Shown here piece after piece: positions 1 to 5,225 of a DNA stretch of 5,225 nucleotides (positions within the stretch are counted from its first letter, which is position 1; each line of letters begins with the position of its first letter). Both the position numbers and the translations under genes were made by a program. Under the pieces are notes generated by a model that saw nothing but the letters and a program-made list of their open reading frames with translations, had not been told where the DNA came from and made no database searches. Source of the DNA: Desulfobacteraceae bacterium (lineage in GTDB: Bacteria > Desulfobacterota > DSM-4660 > Desulfatiglandales > Desulfatiglandaceae); contig DSCZ01000231.1 in assembly GCA_011048855.1 (NCBI GenBank), positions 1-5,225 on the forward strand, written 5' to 3'.

Positions 1-1268
1 CCGCACAGATAAAAATCTTGATCCTCCCTGAGAAAGCGTCCCAGTAATTCTGCTGTAACCCGGCCCTTTTCAAATTTGACATTATTCCCGCTGGTTGGTT
101 TGCCGAGATCCTCTTTTTCCCTGCTCAGGACATGCACAACGCATAAAGGCATCTTCCCGGTCATGCCCTCCAGTTCCCTCTGACCAAAGATGTCCCGGCG
201 ACTTTTGTTGGCCCAGATAAGGACCGTAGGGATATCCTTGCCGTTTACCAGCAAGTGTCTCAGCAAGCTGAAAAAAGGCGTAACCCCCACGCCTCCAGCT
301 ATAAGGGCCAGTGAATCACGCTCCTCGGCCCCGGCACAAAAAATGCCGTAAGGCCCTTCGCAACGCACCTCCACCCCAGGTTTAACGGCATGGATCTCCC
401 GTGTAAACCGTCCGGCCTGCTTTATTGTGAATCGAAGTTCTTTCTCTGTCGGCTCACCCGAGATGGTAAAGGGATGGGGCTCGCTTAGACCCCGACCCCT
501 GGGGATTCTCAAAAGTGCGAACTGACCAGGCCGGCGATGGCCCAGATGATTTAGACCACGCAGTGCGTTCAAGTAGACCGTCTTTGTGTCATGGGTCTCC
601 TGAACCACCCGCGAAACGCGACATACAGCCCTACGCTTTCCACGCAGAACCTCGACCAATCGCATGACCAGTGCAATGGTCATCGCTCCGATCAAAACGA
701 CCACCACCTGGACTCGGGGGGACTCGCCAATAGTACTCCCACGAAACCAGGCATGGATGATCCCCATGGGAACTGCAGCATATACAAGTAGATGAACGGG
801 TTTCCATAGCCGGAAGGAAAGACGGAACTGCTTGCCCAGAAGGGCCGCGACGCTCGCCATAATGAGCAGGATCAAGGCAAAACGCCCGATCACCATTTCC
901 CAGATGTCCATTGTCAGAAGGGCCGCTTTTACCAGACCGGGGCCGCCCATAATATAGAATCGCAGAAATTGGAGAAGCACATGAACCAGGAGCAGGGCGA
1001 TGGCGATCACGGCCAACGGCTTGTGGTATCGAAGCATTCTGTCAAGACCCAAAAATGGCTCTACCAGGGAATTACGGCTACCCAGAATTACCAGGATGAC
1101 AAGGATTACGAGGCAGTTCTGGGCAAAGATGGAACTGACCCCTTTAGCTATGTCGGGCCAGCCCATAGAAGCAGCCGCCGGGATAAACCAGGCGGCCCAA
1201 AATACTGTCAGCGCAGCCGAGGGCAGGACAGCCAGGAAGAGTAGAAATCTGGACGCAAGGACCTTCAT
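1..1268 (-). CDS. NOX/ferric-reductase-like transmembrane flavocytochrome b, C-terminus cut by window edge
   Basis: The frame is open for 422 codons from ATG 1268 to the window edge. Six hydrophobic segments are visible at roughly residues 7-24, 47-63, 83-103, 122-143, 157-174 and 186-203. Four histidines sit as H82-X13-H96 in helix 3 and H159-X12-H172 in helix 5, the spacing that binds two stacked b hemes in NADPH oxidases and ferric reductases. A cytosolic flavoprotein half follows: HPFTIS at 265-270 (FAD binding), AGGVGVTPF at 324-332 (NAD(P)H pyrophosphate loop), and FYLCG at 419-423, the start of the conserved CGP nicotinamide motif. Only about 20 residues should be missing. The expected role is electron transfer from cytosolic NAD(P)H via FAD and heme b across the inner membrane. 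The acceptor (O2, Fe(III) or a cytochrome) cannot be read from sequence. The gene lies 17 bases downstream of a cytochrome c gene, probably in one operon. An in-frame TTG at 1274 is better placed behind the ribosome site than ATG 1268. Confidence 0.9.
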   Translation of the reverse strand, partial: MKVLASRFLLFLAVLPSAALTVFWAAWFIPAAASMGWPDIAKGVSSIFAQNCLVILVILVILGSRNSLVEPFLGLDRMLRYHKPLAVIAIALLLVHVLLQFLRFYIMGGPGLVKAALLTMDIWEMVIGRFALILLIMASVAALLGKQFRLSFRLWKPVHLLVYAAVPMGIIHAWFRGSTIGESPRVQVVVVLIGAMTIALVMRLVEVLRGKRRAVCRVSRVVQETHDTKTVYLNALRGLNHLGHRRPGQFALLRIPRGRGLSEPHPFTISGEPTEKELRFTIKQAGRFTREIHAVKPGVEVRCEGPYGIFCAGAEERDSLALIAGGVGVTPFFSLLRHLLVNGKDIPTVLIWANKSRRDIFGQRELEGMTGKMPLCVVHVLSREKEDLGKPTSGNNVKFEKGRVTAELLGRFLREDQDFYLC

Positions 1269-1280
1269 ACGCAAGACGAG

Positions 1281-1287
1281 CCCGCCT
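1281..1287 (-). promoter_or_regulatory. Weak ribosome binding site that bears on the flavocytochrome start
   Basis: The minus strand reads AGGCGGG here, overlapping the TAG stop of the cytochrome gene. It lies 12 bases from ATG 1268 but 6 bases from the in-frame TTG at 1274-1272. Spacing therefore favours a TTG start two codons upstream, adding two residues. The overlap with the preceding stop codon suggests translational coupling. This is inference from spacing only. Confidence 0.4.
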
Positions 1288-1576
1288 AAAGGTCCTTACC
1301 TGACTCCAGGGCGGAGAGGAACTTCACTATGACATCCTTTTCCGAATCCGTCACCCTTGCTCCCTTTTTCTGCATTCTGGCCACATATTCATCCCAAGCT
1401 TCAGCATTGTACTCGCCTATTTTGCGCTGAACTCTGTTCAGGTTGTGACAGGAAGTGCATCGCTCCTGCAAAAGCGCCCTGCCCTCCCCGTATTGTTCAG
1501 CTCCGGCATTGGACAAAATGGAAACCAGTAAAAAGACCAAAACAACTACCAGAACCAAGCAACAACTCTTTTTCAT
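1286..1576 (-). CDS. Small exported monoheme c-type cytochrome
   Basis: The product has 96 residues. A signal peptide covers about residues 1-26: a KK start, a long Val/Leu core, and a probable cut after AGA before Glu27. A single heme c site, CTSCH, is at 40-44. Met68, in an ARMQKKGA stretch, is the likely second axial ligand. The layout (ERCTSCHNL, then a Trp, an R-M-x-x-K-G-A segment and an acidic helix ending in FL) resembles the short heme domains found in quinohemoprotein amine dehydrogenase alpha subunits and similar stand-alone cytochromes. That likeness is from memory. The mature protein of about 70 residues should be a soluble periplasmic electron carrier. The start has a good ribosome site (GGGAG about 7 bases upstream). 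The gene precedes the flavocytochrome by 17 bases, which suggests it accepts electrons from it or donates to it. It is too small to have another catalytic domain. Confidence 0.92.
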   Translation of the reverse strand: MKKSCCLVLVVVLVFLLVSILSNAGAEQYGEGRALLQERCTSCHNLNRVQRKIGEYNAEAWDEYVARMQKKGARVTDSEKDVIVKFLSALESGKDL

Positions 1577-1593
1577 TACGTTCTCCCGTCAAT

Positions 1594-1627
1594 TTTGATG
1601 GATTCTCGAATCACGATATCCATCAAA
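1594..1627. repeat. 10-bp perfect inverted repeat upstream of the cytochrome gene (operator or 5' UTR hairpin)
   Basis: The left arm TTTGATGGAT (1594-1603) and right arm ATCCATCAAA (1618-1627) are exact reverse complements around a 14-base centre. Inside the centre, TCG (1606-1608) can pair with CGA (1614-1616), giving a longer interrupted hairpin with a 5-base loop. The element ends 17 bases before the cytochrome start and just upstream of its ribosome site. It could be an operator for a dimeric regulator or an mRNA structure. No U-tract follows, so it is not a typical terminator. Confidence 0.7.
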
Positions 1628-1653
1628 GCCCAAGCTGACTTTCCATAAATGAC

Positions 1654-1682
1654 ATTAAAAAACGGCCATCAAACCTTAACAA
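1654..1682 (-). promoter_or_regulatory. Candidate sigma70-type promoter for the cytochrome/flavocytochrome pair
   Basis: On the minus strand TTGTTA (1682-1677) is followed after 17 bases by TTTAAT (1659-1654). The -10 matches consensus at five of six positions and the -35 at four of six. Transcription would start near 1647, leaving a leader of about 70 bases that contains the inverted repeat at 1594-1627. The spacer holds a third copy of the repeat core (CCATCAAA on the plus strand, 1666-1673), where a bound regulator would block polymerase. This is a by-eye match without support from conservation. Confidence 0.35.
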
Positions 1683-1808
1683 GTCTAAAATTAAATTGCC
1701 GGGGATTGGGCCGAGATAGAAGATCAAGGCGGAGCCACGCCCGGACAACAATTTAAACCTATCCACGGACATAAACCTTGCCATCGATGAATGGGGGTCT
1801 GCTCAACT

Positions 1809-2633
1809 TCATTCCGTCGATGAAACACGGCTTGATCCTTTTGCGGCGGCGGCCGGAGGCCAGTCGGTGCCGGAGATGTCGACAAGCTCGGCCACGAAGC
1901 TTCCCACCGGCACCTTGCTTTTGACCCGAACCGGGATTCGATAGTCGTCCGCTGTCACCCATATCTGCATGCCGGCCCCTTCGGGTTTTTCAAAGGCACC
2001 GGAGATTTCATCCATCGTGAGTTTCACCAGGAAAACATCCATTTCCCCCATAGCAGTATTGACAGTCTCGCGGCGGACCACATCGGCCCTTCCGACGATG
2101 CTTCTTTTACCATCCGCTACGGGATGGGACAGAGTAACGCCCTCCCGCAGCCCCCCCAGTCGGAAGGCGTAAAACACCGCAAAAGGATCGAAGGTTCCGG
2201 GTTCGATATCGATGGGTGCGCGTTCTTCGTCAAAATTGCTGTAACGGGCCGTGGCGGAGTCCGTGTCGAAAACGACCTTTTCCTCCCTGTGTTTTTTGCC
2301 CAGGGTTGTCCTTGTATAGGAAAGGCTGCGGGTCATATCCATGTCCACATAGCTGTCCATATGGTCCCGCACCTTGTAGAAGACATCCACCGCGGGATAA
2401 GTGAAGGCCGTCAGACGCAAGTGCCGGACCGGAAAACCGCCTACAGAATCGTGCGGCAATACTTCCAGGACGGCTTCACCGGCGGGAATGAACGTCCAAC
2501 GCACCTTGAAAACCATCTTCTCCCCAATCTGAAACGGCACACTCCTTCCCGCGCATTCTGCAATGGAGGGATCCAACGTGGAAAGCATTAACAGGAAAAA
2601 ACAAAAAATTAATATTCTTAAATAAATAATCAC
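1809..2633 (-). CDS. Exported DUF3108 domain protein
   Basis: The product has 274 residues and starts at GTG 2633. A signal peptide covers residues 1-25: a hydrophobic run at 2-17 and a probable cut after SIA before Glu26. The cysteine at 27 lacks a proper lipobox. The mature protein is strand-rich and matches the DUF3108 pattern as I know it: an opening VPFQIGEKMVFKVRW block (32-46) followed by IPAGEA (49-54), a DPFAVFYAFR block (149-158), and a closing IWVTADDYRIPVRV segment (224-237) with GSFVAEL just after. The family is predicted to be periplasmic or outer-membrane associated, and its biochemical role is not established. The GTG start is chosen because only it gives a complete signal peptide; ATG at residue 16 would cut the hydrophobic core. 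The ribosome site is weak (GAGAAG, 2642-2637). The C-terminal 20 residues are Ala/Ser-rich and look disordered. No functional tie to its neighbours is visible. Confidence 0.85.
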   Translation of the reverse strand: MIIYLRILIFCFFLLMLSTLDPSIAECAGRSVPFQIGEKMVFKVRWTFIPAGEAVLEVLPHDSVGGFPVRHLRLTAFTYPAVDVFYKVRDHMDSYVDMDMTRSLSYTRTTLGKKHREEKVVFDTDSATARYSNFDEERAPIDIEPGTFDPFAVFYAFRLGGLREGVTLSHPVADGKRSIVGRADVVRRETVNTAMGEMDVFLVKLTMDEISGAFEKPEGAGMQIWVTADDYRIPVRVKSKVPVGSFVAELVDISGTDWPPAAAAKGSSRVSSTE

Positions 2634-2652
2634 TTACTTCTCATTTATAAGT

Positions 2653-2682
2653 GTTATAGGTGTCAAATTTTATTTATTCCAA
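2653..2682 (-). promoter_or_regulatory. Weak candidate promoter for the DUF3108 gene
   Basis: On the minus strand TTGGAA (2682-2677) and TATAAC (2658-2653) are 18 bases apart, in an AT-rich gap that is otherwise empty. Transcription would start about 12 bases before the GTG codon. An exact TTGACA lies inside the spacer (2668-2663) but has no suitably spaced -10. The gene could instead be read through from the SEC-C gene 82 bases upstream. Confidence 0.25.
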
Positions 2683-2715
2683 ACACTGAGGTTTCAGGCC
2701 TCTTTCAGGTACGGA

Positions 2716-4176
2716 TCAATGATTCAAACCGAGTATTTCTCTTACCCGTTGCACGCCCTCGCGGTTCAATTCCAGGGTAAAGGGATCCTGTCCCCGGGCC
2801 CTCTCGGCATCTGTTAGAAGTGCCTGGACGGCTTCACGCCCGTCAGCGGTTTTGACGGCCTTCCTGGGGGATTTCCCGCCCAGCGCCGGAATCTTTTGAT
2901 CCACCCAACCTTCCCAGTGCTTGGATATCATTTCTGCCATCTGCTTCCGGACTTCAGGATGCTGCATGAGTTCTTCCTGCTCCAATGATCCGGATCCGGC
3001 TACTTCGGTGGATTCGGGAGCATGCCGGCGCATCATCGCATCCAGGTCTTGAATCTCGTCAACCTTGAATCGAGCTATTTCACCAAGCCTCGTGTCGATC
3101 TCACGACGCAGAGCCTCGGCACGCTCCGCCGAGTTGACCTCCGCAGTCAAGCGGTGGCCCTCGATCACGATACGGCCCAGGATTGTATTAGTCATTCCCG
3201 GACTTGCTTTGTGCCCATGGCGATCCCAGGGAATTTCCACGCGCACCATCCGCCCCGCATCGTCTAGCTCCGCATCGGCACTCAGTTCCTCCGGCGTCAT
3301 TGTCACACACAGATTGCAGAGCTCTCGGAAAGCCGCTTCAAGTGAAGAAACCTCATAGAACAACCTGTGAAATTCCAGGACATGACCGTCCGTGTTGCAC
3401 ATCTTTGGTGTGGTATGCAATGCCCGGTCGATGTTGAAAAACAGATCCCGGACTTCCATATCCCAGTCATACAGTGTGTCGTCGGTTATTGAGGGTTGAC
3501 CACGGCGGAGCCGTTTTCGCAATTGAATGATATCCGTTTTGTGGCCTGGAGGAAGAATGGTCGGGGCAAGACCACTCAGCATACCTACACCGTCTACAAG
3601 AACCGCCCGGCCGAAGAGCACATCTCCCGGTTGTACATATTCCGACCCCTTTCGCTCCTCAATCTCGATACAGTCACCTTTAAGAATGTCCTGCAGCGTC
3701 ATCCCTTTGCCCTTTTCAACGGTTAATACTTCCAAAAAGCTGTACGGTTTGCGGTTGACGCTTTCGATCAGACGCTTCTCCAGCGGGTCGAGTTTGTCGG
3801 CATGGGCCTCGGCATACAATTCGGCCACCGTTCGATCCTCCGGCCCGGCAAGTTCCACATCGGCATCGATCTTGTCATATTCCCAATTGAACACATACCA
3901 GGGCCAGAACAGGGGATTGGCCCGGGCCAGCATTTCTCCACTGATCTCATCTTCTGGTTCAGGCCATAGAAAAAACTCGTCCATCGCCACACCCATAGCA
4001 TCCTCGCCGAAGGTACCGGCTGCGTAGAAAATCAAACGGTCTACAAGCCGGTCATAGGCCTCGGACAACCGCCGATAGTACAACTCCAGGGAAGGTGACG
4101 CCTTTTTGCCCAAACAGCATTTTTTGTATTTTTTCCCGCTTCCGCAGGGGCAGGGATCGTTCCGTCCTATTTTCAT
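2716..4176 (-). CDS. SEC-C motif (zinc-binding) protein of unknown function, 486 residues
   Basis: The N-terminus carries a textbook SEC-C motif: C9-x-C11 followed after eight residues by C20-C21, with the GSGKKYKK core between them. In SecA this motif binds Zn2+ and contacts SecB and ribosomes; elsewhere it is a small adaptor domain. The remaining 460 or so residues show no signal peptide or membrane helix, so the protein is probably cytosolic. Visible blocks are an acidic, Trp-rich segment after residue 60, a CxxC pair (C287, C290), a segment GRIVIEG...NS.ERAEALRRE (about 334-358), and a C-terminal segment with WVDQKIPALGGKSPRKA then GREAVQALL (about 424-454). The last resembles toxin-binding domains of Xre/MbcA/ParS antitoxins, but also recurs, as I recall, in large SEC-C proteins with no toxin partner. 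No toxin-like gene is next to it. The start has a good ribosome site (AAGGA about 7 bases upstream). The function is unknown. Confidence 0.85.
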   Translation of the reverse strand: MKIGRNDPCPCGSGKKYKKCCLGKKASPSLELYYRRLSEAYDRLVDRLIFYAAGTFGEDAMGVAMDEFFLWPEPEDEISGEMLARANPLFWPWYVFNWEYDKIDADVELAGPEDRTVAELYAEAHADKLDPLEKRLIESVNRKPYSFLEVLTVEKGKGMTLQDILKGDCIEIEERKGSEYVQPGDVLFGRAVLVDGVGMLSGLAPTILPPGHKTDIIQLRKRLRRGQPSITDDTLYDWDMEVRDLFFNIDRALHTTPKMCNTDGHVLEFHRLFYEVSSLEAAFRELCNLCVTMTPEELSADAELDDAGRMVRVEIPWDRHGHKASPGMTNTILGRIVIEGHRLTAEVNSAERAEALRREIDTRLGEIARFKVDEIQDLDAMMRRHAPESTEVAGSGSLEQEELMQHPEVRKQMAEMISKHWEGWVDQKIPALGGKSPRKAVKTADGREAVQALLTDAERARGQDPFTLELNREGVQRVREILGLNH

Positions 4177-4203
4177 CGTTTTTCCTTTTCCAGACCGTTG
4201 AAA

Positions 4204-4231
4204 ATTCTATCAGCCGAAACGGCACCGACAA
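4204..4231 (-). promoter_or_regulatory. Candidate promoter for the SEC-C gene with a palindrome in its spacer
   Basis: On the minus strand TTGTCG (4231-4226) is followed after 16 bases by TAGAAT (4209-4204), which matches the -10 consensus at five of six positions. Transcription would begin near 4197, about 20 bases before the start codon. The spacer contains the inverted repeat GCCGAAACGGC (plus strand 4213-4223), well placed for a repressor. A TTGACA further upstream (within 4261-4275) lacks a matching -10. Support is by eye only. Confidence 0.3.
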
Positions 4232-4419
4232 TTTCTTTTTTTTCGCAGCAGCGATCATTTTTGTCAATGCCTCTTTTTTATCCAAGATCCGCGAAAATAT
4301 TTGGCCGATGTGATGTCTACGGTTTGCCGGCGCGCGTAAACTACACTCCGTTGTCAGGTGATGGGACGCAAATGACGCTGGACAGGTTGCTTGATCCGGT
4401 TTTTTCTTGACCAAATGAG

Positions 4420-4449
4420 TTGAAATGTAATATTAATAGTCATTATATA
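4420..4449 (+). promoter_or_regulatory. Candidate promoter for the cyclophilin gene
   Basis: TTGAAA (4420-4425) is followed by TATATA (4444-4449) after 18 bases, or by ATTATA (4442-4447) after 16, in the most AT-rich part of the gap. An overlapping alternative is TTGACC (4407-4412) with TATTAA (4431-4436). Either would leave a leader of roughly 120-140 bases before the cyclophilin start. The AT-richness makes chance matches likely. Confidence 0.35.
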
Positions 4450-4578
4450 AAATAATTCACCTTTTGCGCAGAGTGGGAAATGGGGAATGATCAATATCAC
4501 CCAAACGATTTTGTTTATGGGCCGGGCGCTCGATCCGACGGCATGACGCATTACGGTTTACGTGGGAGAATGATAAGA

Positions 4579-5133
4579 ATGCCTTATAAAAATAAGGAGA
4601 TCAAGGAAAGGCCTTTTTACCTCTTTGGAGCATTCATTCTTACCGTTTTTTTATTCTTATACCCATCCTCGACGGTAATGGCTGAACGCGTGACAATGGT
4701 TACAAATGTTGGGAAGATCCATGTTCTGCTGTTTGATGACATCGCCCCGGTTACCGTGGCGAATTTTATGAATTATATCGGTGAGGGAAAATACAGGAAC
4801 ACCCTGATCCATCGTTCGGTCCCCGGGTTTGTGATTCAGGGAGGCGGCTATGTCCTTGACGGGAGCACAATATACACGGTTCAAAAAAACGCTCCTATCG
4901 TGAATGAGTTTCATCTTTCGAATCTGCGCGGAACCATAGCCATGGCAAAATTGGCAGGGAACCCGGACAGCGCTACGAGCGAATGGTTTTTCAATTTGGG
5001 GGACAATTCGGAAAACCTGGATTATCAGAACGGCGGATTCACCGTTTTCGGCCGGGTTACGGATCAAAGCCTTGCTGTGATCGATGCCATCGCCGCGTTA
5101 CCTATTTACGACCTGAGTAATAATTTACCGTGA
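4579..5133 (+). CDS. Exported cyclophilin-type peptidyl-prolyl cis-trans isomerase, short C-terminus
   Basis: From ATG 4579 the product has 184 residues. A signal peptide covers about 1-35: a KNKEIKER basic start, a hydrophobic core PFYLFG through FLFL, and a probable cut after VMA. Cyclophilin catalytic residues are present in HRSVPGFVIQGG (78-89): Arg79, Phe84 and Gln87 match human CypA R55, F60 and Q63. WFFNL, DNS and TVFGRV (136-160) complete the bacterial signature, with Phe137/138 in the active-site region. It should catalyse proline isomerisation of proteins folding in the periplasm, like PpiA. It stops soon after the AIAALP helix, so the last beta strand seen in E. coli PpiA (the PVVI region) is missing. 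The upstream in-frame ATGs at 4480 and 4570 are less likely: the first gives an overlong leader, and the second abuts the GGGAG ribosome site (4564-4568), which is about 10 bases from ATG 4579. The gene is divergent from the SEC-C gene with no operon partner in view. Confidence 0.85.
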   Translation: MPYKNKEIKERPFYLFGAFILTVFLFLYPSSTVMAERVTMVTNVGKIHVLLFDDIAPVTVANFMNYIGEGKYRNTLIHRSVPGFVIQGGGYVLDGSTIYTVQKNAPIVNEFHLSNLRGTIAMAKLAGNPDSATSEWFFNLGDNSENLDYQNGGFTVFGRVTDQSLAVIDAIAALPIYDLSNNLP

Positions 5134-5225
5134 AAATGCGTCTCGCCGAACGGGCACAGTTCAAGTAGGCCCTCTTGGAGTCCTGAATGATACGAGGGCA
5201 TAGTTCGAGGTTGTGTGTGTTCCGA

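Larger units (their letters stand above)
4177..4578. other. Divergent intergenic region without a supportable gene
   Basis: These 402 bases separate the SEC-C gene (leftward) from the cyclophilin gene (rightward). They hold a candidate promoter on each strand, a short palindrome GCCGAAACGGC (4213-4223), T-rich runs, and an AT-rich core at about 4420-4455. A minus-strand frame stays open from 4414 into the SEC-C gene, but it overlaps the SEC-C zinc motif in another frame and its product is Lys/Arg-rich with no recognisable domain, so I do not call it. The cyclophilin frame is also open from ATG 4480, but that would place 44 residues ahead of the signal peptide core. Confidence 0.6.

Noticed and set aside
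591..1332. Plus-strand open frames opposite the flavocytochrome and cytochrome genes.
   Set aside because: They are antisense shadows of well-supported genes with conserved motifs, and their translations have low-complexity, unrecognisable composition.
1723..1743. GC-rich GGCG/CGCC hairpin on the minus strand after the DUF3108 gene.
   Set aside because: The stem is 4 bp and lacks a following T-run, so it is not enough to call a terminator.
2630..2644. A 4-codon open frame (ATG at 2644, TGA at 2632-2630) overlapping the GTG start of the DUF3108 gene on the minus strand.
   Set aside because: It contains the weak ribosome site itself and is too short to distinguish from chance; no coupling can be claimed.
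2685..2709. Short GAGG/CCTC repeat and duplicated TTTCAGG just downstream of the SEC-C gene, as a possible terminator.
   Set aside because: The stem has only 4 bp and no T-run follows on the minus strand.
4363..4372. GGGACGCAAA, a string typical of cyclic-di-GMP-I (GEMM) riboswitches, in the leader region of the cyclophilin gene.
   Set aside because: The candidate promoter lies downstream of it, the GAAA tetraloop and the GGCAAACC partner are not in the right place or strand, and the flanking helices do not form convincingly. A covariance search with the GEMM family model would settle it; a significant hit would overturn this rejection.
4052..4414. A 120-codon minus-strand open frame overlapping the start of the SEC-C gene.
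   Set aside because: It overlaps the unmistakable SEC-C zinc motif in another frame, its translation is Lys/Arg-rich without a recognisable domain, and I could identify no reason to prefer it.
5169..5199. Inverted repeat GCCCTC (5169-5174) / GAGGGC (5194-5199) after the cyclophilin gene, as a possible terminator.
   Set aside because: The stem is only 6 bp with a 19-base loop and no T-run follows, so it does not meet the usual form of an intrinsic terminator.

Overview
This 5.2 kb window reads as a chromosomal stretch of a Gram-negative bacterium. Four genes lie on the minus strand and one diverges on the plus strand. Three products carry Sec-type export signals: a c-type cytochrome, a DUF3108 protein and a cyclophilin, which points to a cell with a periplasm and cytochrome c maturation. 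The style of the cyclophilin, the DUF3108 protein and the SEC-C protein recalls Desulfobacterota (former Deltaproteobacteria). That placement comes from remembered family resemblance and is tentative. I see no mobile element, CRISPR array, tRNA or rRNA.

Layout. Positions 1-1268 (minus) hold a six-helix di-heme flavocytochrome of the NADPH oxidase/ferric reductase superfamily, cut by the window edge close to its C-terminus. Just upstream of it, 1286-1576 (minus) encodes a small exported monoheme cytochrome c; the two genes are 17 bases apart and probably cotranscribed. The 1577-1808 gap carries a strong inverted repeat, a repeated TTTGATGG half-site and a candidate promoter for that pair. Positions 1809-2633 (minus) encode an exported DUF3108 protein starting at GTG. 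Positions 2716-4176 (minus) encode a 486-residue protein with an N-terminal SEC-C zinc motif. The 402-base gap 4177-4578 is a divergent regulatory region. Positions 4579-5133 (plus) encode an exported cyclophilin-type peptidyl-prolyl isomerase that ends earlier than the family normally does. The last 92 bases hold no gene I can support.

How the genes work together. The clearest functional unit is the cytochrome c plus flavocytochrome pair. By family knowledge the flavocytochrome would take electrons from cytosolic NAD(P)H through FAD and two stacked b hemes to the outer face of the inner membrane, where the exported cytochrome c could receive them. This pairing is inferred from gene order. 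The other three genes (envelope protein, SEC-C protein, periplasmic foldase) show no obvious link to the pair.

The most interesting points are the complete NOX-type ligand spacing in the flavocytochrome, its pairing with a minimal cytochrome c, the hairpin/half-site architecture upstream of that pair, and the shortened cyclophilin. I found nothing that amounts to an unmistakable new system.
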